From: Anaeromyxobacter dehalogenans 2CP-1
GTDB taxonomy: Bacteria; Myxococcota; Myxococcia; Myxococcales; Anaeromyxobacteraceae
Assembly (NCBI RefSeq): GCF_000022145.1
Contig: NC_011891.1
Location: forward strand, 62,001-126,000
Direction: 5' to 3'
DNA length: 64,000 nucleotides
The position numbers were made by a program, and so were the translations under genes. Positions 49,729-58,447 of this stretch are shown here, in pieces. The notes under the pieces are model-generated. The model ran no database searches and was not told the DNA's origin. It worked only from the letters and a program-made list of their open reading frames with translations. The number at the start of each line of letters is the position of its first letter. Positions within the stretch are counted from its first letter, which is position 1.

Positions 49729-52700
49729 ATGGCGTCCGGGTGGTGGAGCACGATGGCGCTGGTCGACTGCTCCGGCACCATCTGGCAGGCGTCGGTGAGC
49801 GAGACGCCGATGGTGCGGACCGGGTCGAGGAGCTTCCAGACCTGCCGCTGGTCCGAGAGCTCCGGCCACGACGGGTAGCCGGGCGAGTACCGCTTCCCCT
49901 GGCCGTCGGCGAGCCCGAGCTCCCCGCGGACCTGGCGGTGCCAGTACTCGGCGAGCGCCTCGGCGGTCTCCACCGCCAGGCCGTGCAGGAACAGCGCGCG
50001 GGTGTAGTCGCCGCGCTCCTGCGCCTGCTCGGCCAGGTGCGTCGCCTGGTCGCCGACCGTGACCACCTGCAGCGCGCACACGTCGGCGCCGCGCTCCTCG
50101 CGGAAGTAGTCGGCGAGGCAGAGGTTGCGGTCGTCGGGCTGGCGCGGGAACTGGAGGCGCGCCACCTCGGCCTTGCGGTGCGCGGGGTCGAGCACCACGA
50201 GGTCGTTCCCCTCGGCGTGGCACGGGAAGTAGCCGTAGACCACCTTCGGCACCAGCCACCCCTGCGCCTGCGCCTCGGCCTTCAGCTCCTCGAGCTTCGG
50301 GCCGAACTCCTCGCGGATGAGCCGCTCGTACTCGGCCCCCTTCGCCTTCACGCCCCACTGCAGCTTGAACAGCTCGGCGAGGTCGAGGTGCGGCCACACG
50401 TCGGCGAGCGCGATGCTGCCGGACGGCACCACCCGCGGGCCCCAGAACGGCGGCGCCGGCACGCGCGCGGCGGGCGCGACCGAGCCGGTGCGCCGCGCCG
50501 GCGCCTGCGCCACCGGCTCGGCGGCGGGCCGGGACTTCTCCGCGACGGCCTTCTGCAGCACCTCGCGCCGGAGCGCCTCGCGGCGGGCCGGGTCCACCAG
50601 CGCCTCCACCACCTCCAGCCCCTCGAACGCGTCCTTCGCGTAGAACACGCCGCCCGCGTACGGGGTGCCGTCCTGCGCGAAGTGCGTGCGGTAGCCGAAG
50701 CGGCGGTTGATGGCGGCGCCGCCGATGATCACCGGGAACGAGAGGTTGCGGCGGTGCAGCTCCTCCACGCAGAACGGCATCTGCTTGGAGGTGGAGACGA
50801 GCAGCGCGGAGAGGCCGATCGCGTCGGCGTTCACCTGCAGCGCCTTGTCGAGCACGGTGGCGACCGGCACCTGCTTGCCGAGGTCGTGCACGGTGAAGCC
50901 GTTGTTGGAGAGGATGGTCTTCACCAGGTTCTTGCCGATGTCGTGGACGTCGCCGTAGACGGTGGCGAGGACCACGTTCCCCTTGGTGGCGCCGGCCTTC
51001 TTCTCCAGGAACTGCTCCAGGTGGGCGACCGCCTTCTTCATCACCTCGGCGGACTGGAGCACGAACGGCAGGATCAGCTCGCCCGCGCCGAACCGGTCGC
51101 CCACGTCCTTCATGGCGGGCAGGAGCACCTGGTTCAGCACGTCCACCGCGGAGCGGCGGGTCAGCGCCTCGTCGATGAGCGCCTCGATGCCCTCCGGCCG
51201 GCGGTGCAGGATCTGGAGGTGGATACGCTCCTCGGCGCTCTTCCCGCCGGCGCCGGCGAGCGGGTCCACCGCGGCCTTCTCCGGCGCGCCCTTCGCGCCG
51301 AAGTGGGCGATGAGCCGCGCCAGCGCGTCGGGCCGGCGGTCGAACACCAGGTCCTCCGCGAGCGCCCGCTCCGCCGCGTCGATGGCGGGGTAGGGGAGGA
51401 TGTCCTTCGGGTTGACGATGGCGAGGTCGAGGCCGGCCTGCACCGCGTGGTACAGGAAGACCGAGTTCACCACCTCGCGCGCGCTCTTCGCCAGGCCGAA
51501 GGAGACGTTGGAGACGCCGAGGGTGGTGAGCACGCCCGGGTTCTCCGCCTTGATGCGGCGGATGCCCTCCAGCGTCTCGACCGCGCTCCGGCGGTACTCC
51601 TCGCCGCCGGTGGCGAGCGTGAAGGTGAGCGCGTCGAACACCAGGCTGTCCGGCGGGATGCCGTGGTCCTTCGCCACCGCCACGATGCGCCGGGCCACCT
51701 CGGCCTTGCGCTCGGCGGTCTGCGCCATGCCCTTCTCGTCGATGGTCATCGCGACCACCGCCGCGCCGTAGCGGCGCACCAGCGGCAGCACCCGGCGCAC
51801 CCGCTCCCCGGACTTCTCCAGGTTCACCGAGTTCACGATGCAGCGGCCCGGGTAGACCTTGAGCGCGCCCTCGATCACGTCCGGCTCGGTGGAGTCGATC
51901 ATGAGCGGCGCGTCCACCGACTGCGCCAGCAGCTTCGCGAGCGTGCGCATCTGCGCCGCCTCGTCGTCGCGCTCGTTCAGCGCCACGCACACGTCGAGCA
52001 CGTGCGCGCCCGCCTCCACCTGCCCGCGCGCGATCTGCACCAGGCCGGCGTAGTCGTCGGCGAGCAGCAGCTCCTTCACCTTGCGCGAGCCCTGGCTGTT
52101 CAGCCGCTCGCCCACCACCAGCGGCCGCGGCTCCATGGCGAGCGGGACCGCCTTCATGGCGGAGGAGAGCTCGGCTGCGGGCGCGGGGCGGCGGCGGCGC
52201 GGCGCGGGCCGGGCGCGCAGCGCCTCGACCACCTTGCGCAGGTGCTCGGGCGTGGTGCCGCAGCAGCCGCCCACGATGTCCACGCCGTACTCGGCCACGA
52301 AGCCGACGAGCGCGCGGGCGAGGTCGTCGGGCGAGAGCTTGTAGACCGCCCGCCCGTCCACGTTCTCGGGCATGCCGGCGTTCGGCAGCACCGAGACGAA
52401 GTGCGAGCACTTCTCGGCGAGCGCCTTCACCGAGGCGCGCATCTCGTCCGGCCCGGTGGAGCAGTTGAGGCCGACCGCGTCCACCGGCAGCCGCTCCAGC
52501 GTGGCGACCGCGCTGCCGATGTCGGTGCCGAGCAGCATGCGGCCGTTCGCGTCGATGAGCGTGGGCTGGGCGATGACGAACACGTCGCGCAGCGCCTCGC
52601 GCCGGACCGCGTCGCAGGCCAGCACCGCGGCGCGGAGCTCCAGCATGTCCTGCTGCGTCTCGATGATGAGGGCGTCCACCCCGCCCTCCACCAGCCCCTT

Positions 52701-53141
52701 CGCCTGCTCGAAGAAGATCCGCTCCAGCGCGTCGGAGGTGATGTTCCCGAGCGCCGGGTCGGAGGACGACGGCAGCATGCCGGTCGGGCCGATCGAGCCG
52801 GCCACGAAGCGCGGGTGGTCCGGAGTCGAGTAGCGGTCGGCGGCGCGGCGGGCCAGGATGGCCGCCCGGCAGTTCACCTCGTAGGTGCGGTGGCCGAGCC
52901 CGTACTCGTCGAGCTTCAGCCGCGAGGAGCCGAACGTGTTCGTCTCCACCACGTCGCAGCCCACCGCGAAGTAGCGCGCGTGGATCTCCTCGATGAGGTC
53001 GGGGCGGGTCAGCGTGAGCAGGTCGTTCGCGCCCTCCTTCCCGCCGAACTCCGCGGCGGTGAGCTGGTGGCGCTGGATCTGGGTGCCCATGGCGCCGTCG
53101 AACACGAGCGGGCGGCGTTCGAGGGCTTCGCGGAAGTTCAC
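49689..53141 (-). CDS. metH: Cobalamin-dependent methionine synthase
   Basis: The 1,150-aa four-module enzyme methylates homocysteine from methyltetrahydrofolate. Modules in order: Zn-dependent homocysteine domain (FDGAMGTQIQRHQL, and Cys-Cys at VGGCCGTTPEHLR near 292-304), pterin-binding domain (VVGERLNSQGSRKVKE near 348), B12 domain with the cobalt-ligand His733 in GDVHDIGKNLVKTIL, and the SAM-dependent reactivation domain at the end (RTIGVSLTDACQMVPEQS). It is thus complete and self-reactivating. The GTG/ATG at 53141 opens with MNFREALERRPLVFDGAMG. No cobalamin riboswitch was recognised upstream. Its 3' end overlaps the LysR gene on the opposite strand by 40 bases. Confidence 0.96.
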   Translation of the reverse strand: MNFREALERRPLVFDGAMGTQIQRHQLTAAEFGGKEGANDLLTLTRPDLIEEIHARYFAVGCDVVETNTFGSSRLKLDEYGLGHRTYEVNCRAAILARRAADRYSTPDHPRFVAGSIGPTGMLPSSSDPALGNITSDALERIFFEQAKGLVEGGVDALIIETQQDMLELRAAVLACDAVRREALRDVFVIAQPTLIDANGRMLLGTDIGSAVATLERLPVDAVGLNCSTGPDEMRASVKALAEKCSHFVSVLPNAGMPENVDGRAVYKLSPDDLARALVGFVAEYGVDIVGGCCGTTPEHLRKVVEALRARPAPRRRRPAPAAELSSAMKAVPLAMEPRPLVVGERLNSQGSRKVKELLLADDYAGLVQIARGQVEAGAHVLDVCVALNERDDEAAQMRTLAKLLAQSVDAPLMIDSTEPDVIEGALKVYPGRCIVNSVNLEKSGERVRRVLPLVRRYGAAVVAMTIDEKGMAQTAERKAEVARRIVAVAKDHGIPPDSLVFDALTFTLATGGEEYRRSAVETLEGIRRIKAENPGVLTTLGVSNVSFGLAKSAREVVNSVFLYHAVQAGLDLAIVNPKDILPYPAIDAAERALAEDLVFDRRPDALARLIAHFGAKGAPEKAAVDPLAGAGGKSAEERIHLQILHRRPEGIEALIDEALTRRSAVDVLNQVLLPAMKDVGDRFGAGELILPFVLQSAEVMKKAVAHLEQFLEKKAGATKGNVVLATVYGDVHDIGKNLVKTILSNNGFTVHDLGKQVPVATVLDKALQVNADAIGLSALLVSTSKQMPFCVEELHRRNLSFPVIIGGAAINRRFGYRTHFAQDGTPYAGGVFYAKDAFEGLEVVEALVDPARREALRREVLQKAVAEKSRPAAEPVAQAPARRTGSVAPAARVPAPPFWGPRVVPSGSIALADVWPHLDLAELFKLQWGVKAKGAEYERLIREEFGPKLEELKAEAQAQGWLVPKVVYGYFPCHAEGNDLVVLDPAHRKAEVARLQFPRQPDDRNLCLADYFREERGADVCALQVVTVGDQATHLAEQAQERGDYTRALFLHGLAVETAEALAEYWHRQVRGELGLADGQGKRYSPGYPSWPELSDQRQVWKLLDPVRTIGVSLTDACQMVPEQSTSAIVLHHPDAIYFLVRGLERAAG

Positions 53142-53315
53142 GGGGTCGTCCGTTCGGAGAGGGCGGGGCGGAGGGCTGGAGGCGCGTCCGCAAAGTTAGA
53201 GAGATAACACCCTGGCCCCGCGCGATCGAGCCCGCCTGCAGGCCCACCGCACCGGCGGGAGGGGCCCCGCCCGCCCCCCGGTCGCTTCGCGCGGCCGCGG
53301 CGCTAGGATCGCTCC

Positions 53316-54386
53316 ATGATCCACGAGGCGCGCTACTGGGAGCCCGCGGCCGCCGGAAAGGTCCGCTGCACGCTGTGTCCGCGCGACTGCCGGATCGGGG
53401 AAGGGCAGGCCGGGTTCTGCTTCGTCCGGCGGAACGAGGGCGGCAAGCTCGTCACCTCCGCCTGGGGCCGATCGACGGGGTTCGCCGTCGATCCCATCGA
53501 GAAGAAGCCGCTCGCGCACTTCCACCCGGGGGCGCGGGTGCTCTCGTTCGGCACCGCCGGGTGCAACCTCGGCTGCCGCTTCTGCCAGAACTGGGACATC
53601 TCCAAGGCGCGCCTCGACGAGCTGCACTCCGAGGTGGACTGGACGCCGGAGCGGGTGGTGGCGCTGGCGCGCGAGGCCGGCTGCCCGGGCATCGCCTTCA
53701 CCTACAACGACCCCATCATCTGGGCGGAGTACGCCATCGACGTGGCCGACGCGGCGCGCGCGGCGGGGCTGTTCACGGTGCTGGTGACGAACGGCTACGT
53801 CTCGCCCGACGCGCGGCGCGATCTGTTCGCGCGCGCCGACGCGACCAACGTGGACCTGAAGGCGTTCACCGAGGAGTTCTACCGGCGGCAGACGTTCTCG
53901 CACCTCGCGCCGGTGCTCGAGACGCTGGAGTGGCTGGCGCGCGAGACGGACGTCTGGACCGAGGTGACGACGCTCCTCATCCCCGGCCTGAACGACGGCG
54001 ACGCCGAGCTGCGCGACCTGGCCGGCTGGATCCGCGATCACATGGGCCGGGAGGTGCCGCTCCACTTCAGCGCGTTCCACCCGGCGTACAAGCTGACCGA
54101 CCGGCCCCGCACGCCGCCCGCCACGCTCACCCGCGCCCGCGCGATCGCCCGGGCCGAGGGGCTGCGCCACGTCTACACCGGCAACGTCCACGACCCGGAG
54201 GGCGACACCACCTTCTGCCCGGGCTGCGGCGCCCGGGTCATCGAGCGCGACGGGTTCGCGGTGAGGGCGGTGCGGATGAAGGGCGGCGCCTGCGCGGCCT
54301 GCGGGACGCGCATCGCCGGGCGCTTCGGCGACGAGGGGGTCCGGCTCGACGACGGGATCCCGCTGCCGCTCGGCGTCCCGGTGTGA
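53316..54386 (+). CDS. amrS: AmrS-like radical SAM enzyme (AmmeMemoRadiSam system)
   Basis: The 356-aa protein is the radical SAM member of the AmmeMemoRadiSam (AMMECR1-Memo-radical SAM) family, annotated as AmrS or PflA-like. An N-terminal zinc-ribbon-like part (CTLCPRDCRIGEGQAGFCFVR) is followed by the radical SAM cluster CNLGCRFCQNWDIS (Cys83, Cys87, Cys90), then IAFTYNDPIIWAEYAIDVADAAR and NVDLKAFTEEFYRRQTFSH. The C-terminal ~45 residues form a second Cys ribbon (FCPGCGARV...CAACGTRIAGRFG). The usual AMMECR1 and Memo partners are not in the window. Transcribed divergently from metH. Confidence 0.9.
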   Translation: MIHEARYWEPAAAGKVRCTLCPRDCRIGEGQAGFCFVRRNEGGKLVTSAWGRSTGFAVDPIEKKPLAHFHPGARVLSFGTAGCNLGCRFCQNWDISKARLDELHSEVDWTPERVVALAREAGCPGIAFTYNDPIIWAEYAIDVADAARAAGLFTVLVTNGYVSPDARRDLFARADATNVDLKAFTEEFYRRQTFSHLAPVLETLEWLARETDVWTEVTTLLIPGLNDGDAELRDLAGWIRDHMGREVPLHFSAFHPAYKLTDRPRTPPATLTRARAIARAEGLRHVYTGNVHDPEGDTTFCPGCGARVIERDGFAVRAVRMKGGACAACGTRIAGRFGDEGVRLDDGIPLPLGVPV

Positions 54387-54405
54387 CCGGGCCGCGCGGG
54401 AGGCT

Positions 54406-54572
54406 CAGAGCGCGTGAATCCATCCCCGGACCGAGCCAGGCGGTCGAGCCGCGAGCAGCGCGAGGCGCGACGACCGAGCATGCCCCGAGGCATGTGAGGG
54501 AGGAGCAACGACGCGATGCGACGCGGATCGGCCGCCGCGGCGACCGGAGGGGATGGGTTCACGTGCTCTCAG
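54406..54572. mobile_element. Copy 1 of a ~167-bp terminal-inverted-repeat element (MITE-like)
   Basis: It begins CAGAGCGCGTGAATCCATCC and ends GGGATGGGTTCACGTGCTCTCAG-style; the two ends are inverted repeats (about 21 of 24 positions). The inside holds GGTCGAGCCGCGAGCAGCGC, GGCGCGACGACCGAGCATGC and GCGACGCGGATCGGCCGCCG. Copy 2 at 55970-56137 is nearly identical when reverse-complemented, and a 44-bp version occurs at 29830. It has no coding capacity. The right end touches the IS1182-like element at 54573. Confidence 0.85.
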
Positions 54573-55550
54573 GGACCGTGAAGTAATCCGTCCGCGCTGC
54601 GGGTGCGGCGCGGGCAGGCGCCCGGGGTCGAGACGCGCCCACCTTCGGGGACGCGGGGGCGTCGGAGGGCTCGTTCAGCCGGCGGAGCTCGGTCCGGCGC
54701 CGGGAGTCCCGTCCGGAGGCGATTAGGCCGAGAGTCTGCTCGCGATGAGACGCATGATGTTGAAGCTGATCGCGGCGAGCAGCACGAGGGCTTCTTCTCG
54801 TCTCGCTCGACGCGCTGCTTCTCGACGACTTCGACCTCCGCAAGTGCGGCCTCGACGGCATCGAGCCGAGCTTGCGCGGCCCGCTCCTTCGCAGCCTGAA
54901 CACGCTTCGTCGAAGCTGACGGATCGCTCTCGATCTCGCGCCTGAGCTTTCGGACCTGTTCCTCGGCTTCTTTGCGGCAGCGCTCCAGTGACTGACGACG
55001 CCGGAAGCTCGCCGCGCCGGCGCTCGCCCGGACCTTCATCCCGTCCTGCGCCACGCGCCGGAGCTGCACCACGCCTTCCTTCATGAGCGCGGCCAGCACC
55101 TGCGTCATGAGCCGGTCGAGCTTCTTCCCGTGCTCCACGCGAAAGTCGGCGAGCGTATGGTGGTTCACCGGCACCCCGCCGCAGATCCAGCGGTAGGGCG
55201 CGTCCCGCTCGCACAGCCGCTCGAGCAACCGCGCGCTCCCCACGCCCTCCGAGTTGGCGAACAGCCACAGCGCGAGCAGCACCGCCGGGTCCGTCGCTGG
55301 CCGCCCAGCATTGCTGCCGCGCGACGCGATCTCGTCGTAGAACGCCGACAGGTCCAGCCGCTCGACCAACGTCCAGATGGCGCGAACCGGGTGCTCGTCC
55401 GGGACCAGCGCTTCGAGGTCCGTCGGCTGCAGCGAGAGTTGATTTCGGACCGGCCTCACCACCCGCGGCGCGTCGTGTTCGCTCACGCCCCGAGAAGATC
55501 ACGGCCGGCGGCCACAGTCCATGGGGCACCGGCCGATTCCTTCACGCTCT
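54573..55550 (-). mobile_element. IS1182-like insertion sequence, 978 bp, internally deleted
   Basis: The left end GGACCGTGAAGTAATC (54573-54588) and the right end GATTCCTTCACGCTCT (55535-55550) are inverted repeats at 13 of 16 positions. CTCTCAG occurs just outside both ends (54566-54572 and 55549-55555), so CTCAG or a slightly longer sequence is the probable target duplication. Complete relatives are about 1.4-1.6 kb, so roughly 500-600 bp is missing. The transposase it carries lacks its catalytic core, so it cannot move by itself. Confidence 0.75.
54723..55486 (-). pseudogene. IS1182 family transposase, central DDE part deleted
   Basis: From ATG 55486 the first ~230 residues match the N-terminal domain: RNQLSLQPTDLEALVPDEHPVRAIW, GRPATDPAVLLALWLFANSEG, CERDAPYRWICGGVPVNHHTLADFR, then a basic coil (SLERCRKEAEEQVRKLRREIE). 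After DEKK near 54795 the frame changes and the C-terminal end of the same family continues at once as ALVLLAAISFNIMRLIASRLSA, stopping at 54723. The DDE-containing middle third is thus missing. The frame shift sits exactly at the deletion joint. Confidence 0.8.
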
Positions 55551-55551
55551 C

Positions 55552-55914
55552 TCAGGGCTCGACCGACTGGACCGGCTCGCCCTCGAGCGCGGCGGCCGCG
55601 GCGGGGATGCAGGCCGTCTCCGGCTCGTCCGACGACAGGCCGCAGGAGGCCTTGCCGCAGGCGGTGTTGATCCACTCGCAGAACTCGGCCCCGTCCGGCG
55701 CGCGGCAGGTCTTCAGCCGCTGGTCGCAGAGGTGCTCGACGTCCTTCGACGGGTTGTGGTTCTGCAGCTGCTCCTTCACGCTCCGCTCGCAGGCGTCGCG
55801 CGTGGTGCCGACGCCCACGCACCGGCAGAGCCGATCGCCCAGGTCCTGGCAGGGACCGGAGCAGCCGGCGAGGGCGAACGTCAGGGCGATGGGGACGAGG
55901 AGCAGGCGGCGCAT
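55552..55914 (-). CDS. Cysteine-rich small lipoprotein, hypothetical
   Basis: The 120-aa product has a lipoprotein signal (LLLVPIALTFALAGC, Cys18). The mature part has ten more cysteines (residues 22, 30, 32, 42, 63, 70, 79, 86, 91 and 102), enough for five disulfides in the periplasm or on the surface. Family unknown. The stop codon TGA lies inside CTCAG next to the IS, and without the IS it would be the first codon of the small inverted-repeat element end, so the element supplies the stop. I chose ATG 55914; the in-frame region upstream overlaps the second copy of the element. Confidence 0.72.
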   Translation of the reverse strand: MRRLLLVPIALTFALAGCSGPCQDLGDRLCRCVGVGTTRDACERSVKEQLQNHNPSKDVEHLCDQRLKTCRAPDGAEFCEWINTACGKASCGLSSDEPETACIPAAAAALEGEPVQSVEP

Positions 55915-55969
55915 TCGGAGGGCGGGAGGATCACCCGAGCGTCCCCGGCCGTCAAGGACCGCCGACCGG

Positions 55970-56137
55970 CTGAGAGCACGTGAACCCATCCCCTCCCGTC
56001 GCCGCGGCGGCCGATCCGCGTCGCATCGCTTCGGTTGCTCCTCCCTCACATGCCGACGGGCATGCTCGGTCGTCGCGCCTCGCGCTGCTCGCGGCTCGAC
56101 CGCCTGGCTCGGTCCGGGGATGGATTCACGCGCTCTG
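55970..56137. mobile_element. Copy 2 of the ~167-bp terminal-inverted-repeat element, inverted
   Basis: It starts CTGAGAGCACGTGAACCCAT (55970-55989) and ends TGGATTCACGCGCTCTG (56121-56137). Its reverse complement equals copy 1 apart from a few changes (for example GCCCGTCGGC for GCCCCGAGGC and AACCGAAGCG for AACGACGCG). It lies between the Cys-rich lipoprotein start (55914) and lolA (56178), so it may also carry promoter signals for lolA. Confidence 0.85.
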
Positions 56138-56177
56138 AATGCGCCGCCGCGACGGGCCGTCTGGTATCTAGACCGCC

Positions 56178-56858
56178 ATGACCTCGAGCTTCCTCCTCGC
56201 CCTGCCCGTCGCGCTCGCCCTCGCCGCGTCCGGTCCGGCCCCTGCCGCGGCGGAGCCCGGCGGCGCCGCGGCGGCGCGCACGCTCGAGGATCCGCGCGCG
56301 CTCGCCCGGAAGGTCCAGGCGTTCTACGAGCGGACCCGCGACCTCGAGGCGCGCTTCCGCCAGGCCTACACCTACGCCGGCTTCGGCCGCCGGCAGACGT
56401 CCTCGGGCACGCTGCGCGTGAAGAAGCCCGGGATGATGCGCTGGGACTACGAGAAGCCGGCGGCGAAGACGGTCGCGGTGAAGGGCTCGCGGCTGGTGCA
56501 GTACGAGCCGGAGGAGAACCAGGCCTACGTGGACGAGGCGTTCGACAGCTCGGCCATGAGCGCGGCGGTGACGTTCCTGCTCGGCAAGGGCGACCTCCTG
56601 CGCGAGTTCGACGTCTCGCTCGACGGCTCGGGCGCGCTGCTGCTCCGGCCGAAGGAGTCCGATCCGCGGGTCGAGTCCATCGCGCTCACCGTGGCGGCGG
56701 ACGGGCAGGTGACCGCCACCCGCGTGGTGGACGGCGCCGGGAACGCGAACGAGATCCGCTTCGAGGACGTCCGGCGGAACGTGGGCCTGCCCGACGCCGC
56801 CTTCGAGGTGAAGCTCCCCCGGGACGTCCGCCGGATCGCGGCGCCGAAGGCCCAGTAG
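56178..56858 (+). CDS. lolA: Outer-membrane lipoprotein carrier LolA
   Basis: The 226-aa protein starts with a signal peptide (FLLALPVALALAASGPAPAAA) and a LolA/LolB barrel: VQAFYERTRDLEARFRQAYTYAGFGRRQTSSGTLRVKKPGMMRWDYEKP near 48-96, then VKGSRLVQYEPEENQAYVDEAF. It carries lipoproteins through the periplasm to the outer membrane. Its leader includes the end of the mobile-element copy 2 (40 bases upstream). It precedes the HerA-like gene by 16 bases. Confidence 0.9.
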   Translation: MTSSFLLALPVALALAASGPAPAAAEPGGAAAARTLEDPRALARKVQAFYERTRDLEARFRQAYTYAGFGRRQTSSGTLRVKKPGMMRWDYEKPAAKTVAVKGSRLVQYEPEENQAYVDEAFDSSAMSAAVTFLLGKGDLLREFDVSLDGSGALLLRPKESDPRVESIALTVAADGQVTATRVVDGAGNANEIRFEDVRRNVGLPDAAFEVKLPRDVRRIAAPKAQ

Positions 56859-56874
56859 TCGTATCCTGGGGCCC

Positions 56875-58347
56875 ATGTCCGACCCCATCCTCGTCGCGAA
56901 GGCCGCCCGCGCGGGCGCCGGCTTCACCGACCTCGCCCTGCTGCCCCGGCTCGCCAACCGGCACGGCCTGGTGGCCGGCGCCACCGGCACCGGCAAGACC
57001 GTCACGCTCCGCGTGCTGGCCGAGGGCTTCAGCCGCCTGGGCGTGCCGGTGTTCCTGGCCGACGTGAAGGGCGACCTCTCCGGCATGGCGCGCCCGGGCG
57101 GCGAGGCGCCGAAGCTCGCCGAGCGCGCGCAGCAGCTCGGGATCGCGCTCGCGCCCGAGGCCTGCCCGGTGGCGTTCCTCGACGTGTACGGCGAGGCCGG
57201 CCACCCGCTCCGGACCACCATCTCCGAGATGGGGCCGCTGCTGCTGGCGCGCGTGCTCGGGCTGAACGACGTGCAGGCCGGCGTGCTGAACGTGGCCTTC
57301 CGCGCGGCGGACGAGGGCGGGCTGCTCCTGCTCGACCTGAAGGATCTGCGCGCCATGCTGGAGCACGTCTCCGAGAACGCGGCGGCGCTCCGCGCGCGCT
57401 ACGGGAACGTCTCGCCCACCAGCGTGGGCGCCATCCAGCGCGCGCTCCTCGCGCTCGAGTCGCAGGGGGCCGACCGGCTCTTCGGCGAGCCGGCGCTGGC
57501 GCTCGAGGACCTGCTCCGCACCGACCTCTCCGGCCGCGGCCAGGTCACCATCCTCCACGCCGAGAAGCTGATCCGCGCGCCCACGCTCTACGCCACGCTG
57601 CTCCTGTGGCTGCTCTCCGAGCTGTTCGAGCAGCTCCCGGAGGTGGGCGACCCGGAGAAGCCGCGCCTGGTGTTCTTCTTCGACGAGGCCCACCTCCTGT
57701 TCGACGACGCGCCGGACGAGCTGCGGCAGAAGGTCGAGCAGGTGGTCCGGCTGGTCCGCTCGAAGGGCGTGGGCGTCTACTTCGTCACCCAGAACCCGCT
57801 CGACGTGCCGGACGTGGTGCTGGGCCAGCTCGGCAACCGGGTGCAGCACGCGCTGCGCGCGTTCACCCCCCGCGACCAGAAGGCGGTGCGCGCCGCCGCC
57901 GAGACGTTCCGGGCCAACCCGGGGGTGGACGTGGAGCGCGCCATCACCGAGCTGGGCGTGGGCGAGGCGCTGGTCTCGTTCCTGGACGAGAAGGGAACGC
58001 CGCACCCGGTGGAGCGGGCCTGGGTGCTGCCGCCGCGGTCGAGGCTCGCCCCGCTCACCGCCGAGGAGCGCGCCCAGGTCGTGGCGTCCTCCCCGCTGCG
58101 CGGGCGCTACGACGCGCCGGTGGACCGCGAGTCGGCCTACGAGCTCCTGCAGCGCCGCGCCCGGGCGACCGTCGCCGAGCCCGCCCCGGGCGGCCGGGCC
58201 GCGCCGGCGCCGCGCACCGTCGGCACCGAGGCCGCCTCGGCCCTGGGCAAGATGGCGCAGAGCGCGATGCGCGCGGCCGGGACGCAGCTCGGCCGGGAGA
58301 TCATGCGGGGCATCCTCGGGTCGATGTTCGGCGGGCGCCGGCGGTGA
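56875..58347 (+). CDS. HerA-like ATPase, DUF853 family
   Basis: The 490-aa protein has Walker A GATGTGKTVTLRV (35-47), then VFLADVKGDLSGMA near 60 and, in the second half, PRLVFFFDEAHLLFDDAP near 262-279 (Walker B) and GVYFVTQNPLDVPDVVLGQLGNRVQHALRAFTPRDQKAV near 300-338, all typical of DUF853 (YjgR-like) helicase-family proteins. DNA-linked roles are suggested for this group but not proven. The C-terminal ~70 residues are Ala/Pro-rich plus a Gly/Met helix. ATG with no strong ribosome binding site, 16 bases after lolA. Confidence 0.92.
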   Translation: MSDPILVAKAARAGAGFTDLALLPRLANRHGLVAGATGTGKTVTLRVLAEGFSRLGVPVFLADVKGDLSGMARPGGEAPKLAERAQQLGIALAPEACPVAFLDVYGEAGHPLRTTISEMGPLLLARVLGLNDVQAGVLNVAFRAADEGGLLLLDLKDLRAMLEHVSENAAALRARYGNVSPTSVGAIQRALLALESQGADRLFGEPALALEDLLRTDLSGRGQVTILHAEKLIRAPTLYATLLLWLLSELFEQLPEVGDPEKPRLVFFFDEAHLLFDDAPDELRQKVEQVVRLVRSKGVGVYFVTQNPLDVPDVVLGQLGNRVQHALRAFTPRDQKAVRAAAETFRANPGVDVERAITELGVGEALVSFLDEKGTPHPVERAWVLPPRSRLAPLTAEERAQVVASSPLRGRYDAPVDRESAYELLQRRARATVAEPAPGGRAAPAPRTVGTEAASALGKMAQSAMRAAGTQLGREIMRGILGSMFGGRRR

Positions 58348-58447
58348 GCGTCCCGCCGCCGGCGTGGGAGGCGGCGGCCCGATCTCCGTCGAGCACGTAC
58401 CCGGAGCGAACGCGCCCGCCGTTATGATGGCGGGCGGGGGTTCTGGG

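Noticed and set aside
47623-53247. A 1,874-codon open frame on the minus strand spanning lrgB, the LysR gene region and metH
   Set aside because: Only its last 224 codons (lrgB) are a real gene. The rest is an Arg/Ala/Gly-rich shadow of metH in another frame, typical of GC-rich DNA.
53142-53315. Cobalamin or SAM riboswitch upstream of metH
   Set aside because: The 174-base gap shared with amrS has none of the conserved boxes of either aptamer that I can recognise.
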